A stretch of 10,806 nucleotides of DNA from Thermoproteota archaeon. Its GTDB lineage: Archaea > Thermoproteota > Thermoprotei_A > Sulfolobales > Desulfurococcaceae. Both the position numbers and the translations under genes were made by a program. The stretch lies in NCBI GenBank assembly GCA_013154205.1, contig JAADCY010000206.1, positions 1-10,806 of the forward strand, read 5' to 3'. A model generated the notes under the pieces. It had not been told where the DNA came from, searched no databases, and was given only the letters and a program-made list of their open reading frames with translations. Shown in pieces: positions 5,941 to 10,806 of the stretch (its first letter is position 1; every line of letters starts with the position of its first letter).

Positions 5941-5946
5941 TCCATA

Positions 5947-7275
5947 CTACTTCTCTATTATCTCGTACTTTATAATGCTTGAATCAGACCTGATCCTCAG
6001 GATGACACAGTTCTCTGTCTCACCCGGCATTCCCATCGCGACAGGCTTGTTACCGGAGAATATACTTGAGTCAAGGCTTGTCAACGTGTAGATCTTCATT
6101 CCCCGTGGTATTCTAAGCACTAGCCTGATATTGGACGAGTCTATCTTGAGGTCTATCTCGTGCTTATAGCCCTCAGGGAGACTAAGGTCTAGTAATGCAT
6201 TACTACTATCTATCTCAAAGGATCCCGAGAACTTCTTCTCCGCATTGAGAAGTAGTCTAGCGTTACAGCTATCCAATACTATCTCGGAGGGCCCAGACAA
6301 TTTCTTCAGATCTAGTTTTAAGCTTGAAGAATCAGCATAGAGCCTGAGACTCGTAACTGGTAGGTCAGGGAGCTTCACTTTCAGCCCTGAATCCTCTATC
6401 CTCATATAGATACTGTTATCACTGATACTTATCCGGGGCATGCCTTCCTGTTTAGTCTTCCCTGTAATAACTATTCCTCCGCCTTCCTGCTTAGCGCTGA
6501 TACTGGAAGAATCAATCTTCATCTCCAAGTCATACTCTGTCCCATTGTACGCCTTAACGATATTGACTGGTATTTCTCTAGCAGTTATCTGTGGTAGCTT
6601 CTGCAGTGCTCCAACCAGTTTCGCACTTCCCTGAACCGCTGCGTCAACGATCTTGTTCACTATGTCCTCGAGAACCAAGCCTATGTTCGGTGGAGGAGCG
6701 TGTTTGTCATGTATTGTTCTTACCCAGAAGACTTCTTTGCTTCTCGACAAGATTATTGGTTCTAAGTGTTTGGGGGCTTCTACTATTAAGACCTCGCTTA
6801 CCCGCTTCAACACCTTCCTTAGCTTCTCCGGGTCTATGTCTTTGTCGAAATAGGCTTTGATACATTCGCTGACTATGAGTTCTCGGCCGCTACTGTATGC
6901 TTCATCAACTATTTCTTTGGTCACATAGCACTTGCCCATCTCACCGATGATTATTGGGGGTAGTTCGCGGTTTATCCTTGGCTTCTCCTCTTGTACGGGT
7001 TCTTCCCCCGATATCAGGTACTTGAGGGCTTTGTAGACTTTCTCTCCTTCCCTGCTTAGCTTGTATTTCCCGTCGCTCGTCTTTTCTACTAGGTCGCCCA
7101 AGCTTTTCAGGTGGAATGCGAATGTACCGCTGTCTTCTATCCCGACGTTCTTCATTAACTCACTATAAGTCATTGGCCCCTTGTCTCCTAGTAGGAGTAT
7201 TATTCTTCTCCTGGCCCAGTGGCTCAGCGCCCTGATCCTTCTCTCTACTTGTTCCTCTTCCCTGTTCTCGCCCAT
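5947..7275 (-). CDS. ArsR-like winged-helix protein with DUF4097-like repeat domain
   Basis: A 442-residue protein with no signal peptide or membrane segment. Residues about 8-90 form a winged helix of the ArsR/archaeal type (RIRALSHWARRRIILLLGDK, MTYSELMKNVGI, TFAFHLKSLGDLVEKTSDGKY). Residues about 105-235 are a mixed alpha/beta middle domain of unknown role with one Cys pair (C116, C139). Residues about 250-442 contain DSS-type repeats at D255, D295, D315, D335, D356, D379, D402 and D431, each followed by a hydrophobic strand about every 20 residues, like the beta-solenoid DUF4097/adhesin-like domain. Fusion of this domain to DNA-binding helices suggests a sensor-regulator, but its ligand is unknown. 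The start is firm: GAGGTGA (complement of 7282-7288) lies six bases before the ATG. It is divergent from the MMPL gene, the likeliest target besides itself. Confidence 0.8.
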   Translation of the reverse strand: MGENREEEQVERRIRALSHWARRRIILLLGDKGPMTYSELMKNVGIEDSGTFAFHLKSLGDLVEKTSDGKYKLSREGEKVYKALKYLISGEEPVQEEKPRINRELPPIIIGEMGKCYVTKEIVDEAYSSGRELIVSECIKAYFDKDIDPEKLRKVLKRVSEVLIVEAPKHLEPIILSRSKEVFWVRTIHDKHAPPPNIGLVLEDIVNKIVDAAVQGSAKLVGALQKLPQITAREIPVNIVKAYNGTEYDLEMKIDSSSISAKQEGGGIVITGKTKQEGMPRISISDNSIYMRIEDSGLKVKLPDLPVTSLRLYADSSSLKLDLKKLSGPSEIVLDSCNARLLLNAEKKFSGSFEIDSSNALLDLSLPEGYKHEIDLKIDSSNIRLVLRIPRGMKIYTLTSLDSSIFSGNKPVAMGMPGETENCVILRIRSDSSIIKYEIIEK

Positions 7276-7312
7276 TCCTTTTCACCTCTGCATTCATCTC
7301 TGTTTGTTGATT

Positions 7313-7320
7313 CTATATAG
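7313..7320 (-). promoter_or_regulatory. TATA box of the winged-helix/DUF4097 gene
   Basis: CTATATAG at 7313-7320 reads the same on both strands. It lies about 40 bp before the ATG at 7275, which predicts a start near 7290 just before the GAGGTGA ribosome binding site. Confidence 0.45.
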
Positions 7321-7323
7321 GGA

Positions 7324-7368
7324 GGCTGTGGAGAACCGTCCCTCTCATATCTGTATTGGTTGTGGAGC
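7324..7368. repeat. Direct repeats in the divergent control region
   Basis: GGCTGTGGAG at 7324-7333 and GGTTGTGGAG at 7359-7368 match in nine of ten positions, 35 bp apart. TCATATCTG (7345-7353) and TCATATGCTG (7388-7397) form a second weak pair following the same order. They lie between the two divergent TATA boxes, a place suited to activator or repressor binding. Chance cannot be excluded at this length. Confidence 0.35.
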
Positions 7369-7405
7369 GCTCTTGATAAATTTGATCTCATATGCTGGGA
7401 ATCAG

Positions 7406-7447
7406 TTTTATAAAGGATAAACCTGTATATCAGAATTCGATATATCG
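7406..7447 (+). promoter_or_regulatory. MMPL promoter with inverted repeats at the predicted start site
   Basis: TTTTATAAA (7406-7414) is a good TATA box about 50 bp before the ATG, predicting a start near 7437. Two overlapping symmetric elements sit there: TATATC (7426-7431) with GATATA (7439-7444) around a seven-base spacer, and the perfect palindrome CGATATATCG (7438-7447). The ribosome binding site GGGAGGCGAT follows directly (7447-7456). Binding here would block polymerase, so these are operator candidates. Confidence 0.5.
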
Positions 7448-7460
7448 GGAGGCGATATGT

Positions 7461-10400
7461 ATGGGCGTAGTGGACACAATAGTCAAACACGCAGGAATAA
7501 TACTAGTAATATGGATAATCATAGCCCTAATCTCCGCGCCAGCAACAACCAATCTAAACAAGATAACAGAATACAACGCACAACGAATGCTTCCAAACGG
7601 AACCGAGGCAATACAGGCAAACAATCTCCTCGCAAAGATACGAGGCTCAACAGCCAACGGCATGGCAGCCATAGCCTACGACGTAATACTGGTCTCCGGG
7701 ATAAACACCAACGATACAGGACTCCTAAAATGGGATAACAAGTTCCACGAAAAAGTAGAGCCGTACGTGAAAGACTATGTCAGCCCATACCGTGTAGCCA
7801 ATAAGGCGATCAAAGAGATCATGCCCAAGATAAACAGTACTGCTGAGAAGATCTACAAAGGAGTAAACATGAGCTACACCATGTTGAGCCAGCTATACAG
7901 CAATAGATACCAGATCATCCATGGGATCAAGTCTTTGTCGAGACAGCTCCACATGCTGAAAAACACTGCAGACCAACTATACGGTAACAGGACAACGATA
8001 AAGAAGAAAGCCAGTCAACTATTATCTAACCTCACAATGATCAAGAAAGCCTATAACATGTCATGCATAGGCTACAACGAGAGCATACAAGGACTTGAAA
8101 AACTCCTAGAATACTATCCAATGATAAAGAAAGCACTAGTCATGGGCGACACACTCTATCATGAGCTCTACATTGAAGAGCCCAGACTATACAGTACAAT
8201 GACCATGCTCAACAAGACAATAACAGGGCTTAACAAGCTCTACTACAATATGAGCACGACATATGATATAGTAGCATTCAACACTATAAGGATCTACTAC
8301 CTGTTAAGAACACATACCACAGCATTCACCAAGGGACTAACACCAACCGATATCGCGATCGTCCTAAACCTGACCAGTAATGTACCGCCAAAGCCCTCAC
8401 CGGAAATCATCGCCGCAACATACTATGCCATAATCAAGACCTATCCAGACCCATTAAACATAAGCCTAAGAGACCTATACACTTTATCAGCAGAGATCCT
8501 AGTGCAGCAGGCAAGCCAGCACCTACCGCCGGAGATGCGGGAGCCAGTAAAACTCTTCATAAATACTTATTCGGCCAACCTTTACAACTACACCACGGCC
8601 ATCCTTAGAGAAGAGAACATAACCGATCTACTACCACTGTACACGGTAGTACCAGAGAAAGCACAGCTACTAACGATCAAGACAATAATGGATGCACATG
8701 GCAAAGCACTACCGGTAAGCGTCGAGATATTCGCGAAAGAATATGCTAATCTACTCGTCGAGGCAGGAATGATCAATAAGGAGGAAGAACCAGTCATCAT
8801 CACAGCAGCCATAGAGGCGTACAAGCTCGGAGAAAATCCGGGGCAAGAATTGATCGCAGAGACCGTGATCGGTATCATGGAACAAGTAATGATTAAACAG
8901 ACACAGGGCAAAATACCTGCTGAAGCAGTCAAATCCTACCTAGAGGCACTCTACAGGGAAGGCCCAACCCTAGAGCCAGCCGTCAAAGCCCTCAACACAG
9001 CATTCAATACATCGTCAATGATACCCGCGAACATGAGCAAGACCATAGTGGAGACCATACTAGCATATGATCCACACGCCGAAGGCAACATAATGTACAA
9101 CCCCTACACAGCGTACAAGGCAGCAGTAACAATACTATCTAGGATCAGCGGCCTACCAACAACTATTATCGAGCAAGTAGTCACCCTTGGAGAAGACTAC
9201 ATACCTGTCATAGCCGAGAACCTCTTAGAGAAAGGATTAGAGGAGAAGATAGGGAGTAAGACCATAGCTACGGCCATAGCGGAAATAGTAGCGGAGACAA
9301 ACGGTGTTTCAACGCTCAAAGGATACATCGCACTAGTCACAAAGATACTCGAGAACACCAAGGCCTCTGCAATGCTCAGCATGATACCTTCACCGCTCCT
9401 CAAATACATTCTTGTAAGCACATGGTATGGGAACATCACTGATACTATGTTATGGAAGATACTATTAGGAACACCTATAGCCTATATAGCGTACGAGAAA
9501 GCCAGTATAGAATCCCCTACAAAGCTTATCCAATTGATAAACATGTCCGCCATAGTCAATAGCATAATCAACAATACATATCCCGAAAACCCCGACAAGT
9601 ATGTTGTCAACGACGCACTAATGCTTGAGAAAATACTCGGTGTGAAAACCAGGTTCCCGGGAATATCTACGGGCAAGATCGATCAGGAGAAGCTTATGCT
9701 GAAGATCCTGGAGTACCCGGAGAACCTCACAGCCAAAGATATCGCCCTTATACTGTACAGTACTTTCTCAGGCCTAATACCGTCATCCGAGACCAGCGGG
9801 TTCAATAAGACCATTGTGAAAGACATGATCATAAAGGTCCTCGCCGATGATGAGCCACCGAAACAAGTTATTATTGAGGAAACACTGTCACAGCTGCCAA
9901 GCAATATCAGCAGGACGGAGATCGAGGTAGCCATAATCGAGGCCATAGACAAGAAATCCGCCAACCCTATATTTAATGCTTTGATGACGCAGATAAACCA
10001 GACAGTGCTGAACAAGGTTTTGAAAGCATTTAACAAGACACTGATAAGCCCTGATGGAAGATCGTTCATTATCCTCATTGACCCAAGGGGCAATGGCCTC
10101 GATCAACTATACAGTAACGCTGTCCAGGCAGAGAAGACCGCGAATACTACTCTCTGGAACATGGGCTACATACCATCCTATATCGGTGTGACGGGAGACC
10201 ATGTACTGGTCAAAGAGATGAAGCAGGCCAGTGAGAAAGACATAGCTACTGTTAATAGAGTATCTATGATCGCCCCGTTCATCATAGCATTAATAATTAT
10301 CGGCGGAATAATAGCAGCAGGCCTACCATTCATCGGTATAGGAATGGCTATCCTGCTGAGCCTAGCGATAATCTATGTGCTCGGAAGCATTAGAGTAATA

Positions 10401-10806
10401 AGTGTGACATCATGGAGTAGGATGCTGATGATAACAACGGCTTTCGGCCTCGGAATGGATTACAGCAGCTACATCGTGCTGAGATTCAAGGAAGAAATAG
10501 CTAGGAGGGATAAGAGAGAAGCAGCGAAGATAGCGATCAAGCAGACCCTCCCAGCAATAATGGCAGCCGCCAGCACAGACATCATAGGCTTCGCCGTGAT
10601 GCTACTAGCATGGGACTTCCCGCTCCTCTCAAGCATAGGGCAGACAATACCGTTCGCAGTAGTAGCCGTCCTCCTAGTAAGCCTGACGCTGACACCAGCC
10701 CTACTAGCATTATTTGGTGATAAGAAATGGTTCTGGTGGCCGCACAGACCGGAGAAGGGAGGAGCTCACTGGGGAGGATTCAAGATAACCAAGCGGAGAG
10801 CCGTAG
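7461..10806 (+). CDS. MMPL/RND-superfamily membrane protein with very large ectodomain (3' end cut)
   Basis: Uninterrupted frame of 1115 codons to the window edge. ATG at 7461 follows GGGAGGCGAT; an ATG at 7457 opens a different, short frame. TM1 is about residues 11-27 (GIILVIWIIIALISAP). A long region, about 28-935, is largely helical and polar with about 25 N-x-S/T sequons, so it should face outside. Then come five hydrophobic segments: about 937-954, 955-975, 988-1008, and two after the cytoplasmic stretch RFKEEIARRDKREAAK. The fourth membrane segment holds GLGMDYSSY with Asp1000, the conserved (G-x-x-x-DY) proton-relay position of RND/MMPL/SecD-type transporters. Only the first half of a usual two-repeat transporter is present; the second half, if any, lies beyond the window. 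Likely a proton-driven exporter of lipids, polymers or other large substrates; the substrate is unknown. Codons are unusually rich in A/C-ended forms (ATA, CTA, AAC) compared with neighbours. Confidence 0.85.
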   Translation, partial: MGVVDTIVKHAGIILVIWIIIALISAPATTNLNKITEYNAQRMLPNGTEAIQANNLLAKIRGSTANGMAAIAYDVILVSGINTNDTGLLKWDNKFHEKVEPYVKDYVSPYRVANKAIKEIMPKINSTAEKIYKGVNMSYTMLSQLYSNRYQIIHGIKSLSRQLHMLKNTADQLYGNRTTIKKKASQLLSNLTMIKKAYNMSCIGYNESIQGLEKLLEYYPMIKKALVMGDTLYHELYIEEPRLYSTMTMLNKTITGLNKLYYNMSTTYDIVAFNTIRIYYLLRTHTTAFTKGLTPTDIAIVLNLTSNVPPKPSPEIIAATYYAIIKTYPDPLNISLRDLYTLSAEILVQQASQHLPPEMREPVKLFINTYSANLYNYTTAILREENITDLLPLYTVVPEKAQLLTIKTIMDAHGKALPVSVEIFAKEYANLLVEAGMINKEEEPVIITAAIEAYKLGENPGQELIAETVIGIMEQVMIKQTQGKIPAEAVKSYLEALYREGPTLEPAVKALNTAFNTSSMIPANMSKTIVETILAYDPHAEGNIMYNPYTAYKAAVTILSRISGLPTTIIEQVVTLGEDYIPVIAENLLEKGLEEKIGSKTIATAIAEIVAETNGVSTLKGYIALVTKILENTKASAMLSMIPSPLLKYILVSTWYGNITDTMLWKILLGTPIAYIAYEKASIESPTKLIQLINMSAIVNSIINNTYPENPDKYVVNDALMLEKILGVKTRFPGISTGKIDQEKLMLKILEYPENLTAKDIALILYSTFSGLIPSSETSGFNKTIVKDMIIKVLADDEPPKQVIIEETLSQLPSNISRTEIEVAIIEAIDKKSANPIFNALMTQINQTVLNKVLKAFNKTLISPDGRSFIILIDPRGNGLDQLYSNAVQAEKTANTTLWNMGYIPSYIGVTGDHVLVKEMKQASEKDIATVNRVSMIAPFIIALIIIGGIIAAGLPFIGIGMAILLSLAIIYVLGSIRVISVTSWSRMLMITTAFGLGMDYSSYIVLRFKEEIARRDKREAAKIAIKQTLPAIMAAASTDIIGFAVMLLAWDFPLLSSIGQTIPFAVVAVLLVSLTLTPALLALFGDKKWFWWPHRPEKGGAHWGGFKITKRRAV

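Noticed and set aside
7457..7738. A 93-codon plus-strand frame beginning at ATG 7457
   Set aside because: It overlaps the much longer MMPL frame starting four bases later, is rich in Asn, Arg, Gln and Ser with no recognisable pattern, and looks like an out-of-frame shadow.
8588..10106. Several minus-strand open frames of 60-136 codons opposite the MMPL gene
   Set aside because: They are antisense shadows of the biased MMPL codons and are hydrophobic by chance; no start signals or motifs support them.

Overview
The window looks like chromosomal DNA from a hyperthermophilic crenarchaeon, most likely a relative of the Desulfurococcales. This is inferred from the gene content (deoxyhypusine synthase, a crenarchaeal-type pyruvoyl arginine decarboxylase, an archaeal TtuA/NcsA tRNA thiolase and a C/D box guide RNA candidate), heavy AGG/AGA/ATA codon use, TTG starts, GGTG-type Shine-Dalgarno sites and TATA boxes about 25 bp before the likely transcript starts. 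No species is assigned. I saw no rRNA, tRNA, insertion sequence, CRISPR array or phage gene.

Layout. At 1-139 (-) is the 5' end of an unrecognised gene, divergent from a tRNA 2-thiolation enzyme (251-1198, +). That gene overlaps tail-to-tail with an AEC-family permease (1178-2071, -). The 400-bp gap upstream of the permease holds a 21-codon Lys-rich gene (2241-2306, -), missed by ordinary ORF length cut-offs, with a GC-rich foldable leader and a T-tract terminator. Next is a winged-helix protein fused to a degenerate phosphoribosyltransferase domain (2473-3180, -), with a 14-bp perfect palindrome at its predicted transcription start. It is divergent from a two-gene polyamine/hypusine operon: deoxyhypusine synthase (3389-4420, +) and arginine decarboxylase (4420-4812, +), joined by a TGATG overlap. 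An orphan DNA methyltransferase follows (4920-5882, +). Between it and the next convergent gene lies a C/D box sRNA candidate on the minus strand (5887-5940).

The last part is a divergent pair: an ArsR-like winged-helix protein with a C-terminal DUF4097-like repeat domain (5947-7275, -), and an MMPL/RND-type membrane protein (7461 to the window end, +; a continuous open frame of 1115 codons that is cut off). The membrane protein has about 900 residues between its first and second membrane segments, with about 25 N-glycosylation sequons.

How the genes may work together. Arginine decarboxylase makes agmatine, the entry to spermidine. Deoxyhypusine synthase uses spermidine to modify aIF5A, so the coupled pair links polyamine supply to a translation factor. 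The two DNA-binding proteins each sit divergent to a transcription unit they could control. Both promoter regions have palindromes or repeats near the predicted start sites. These regulatory links are inference.
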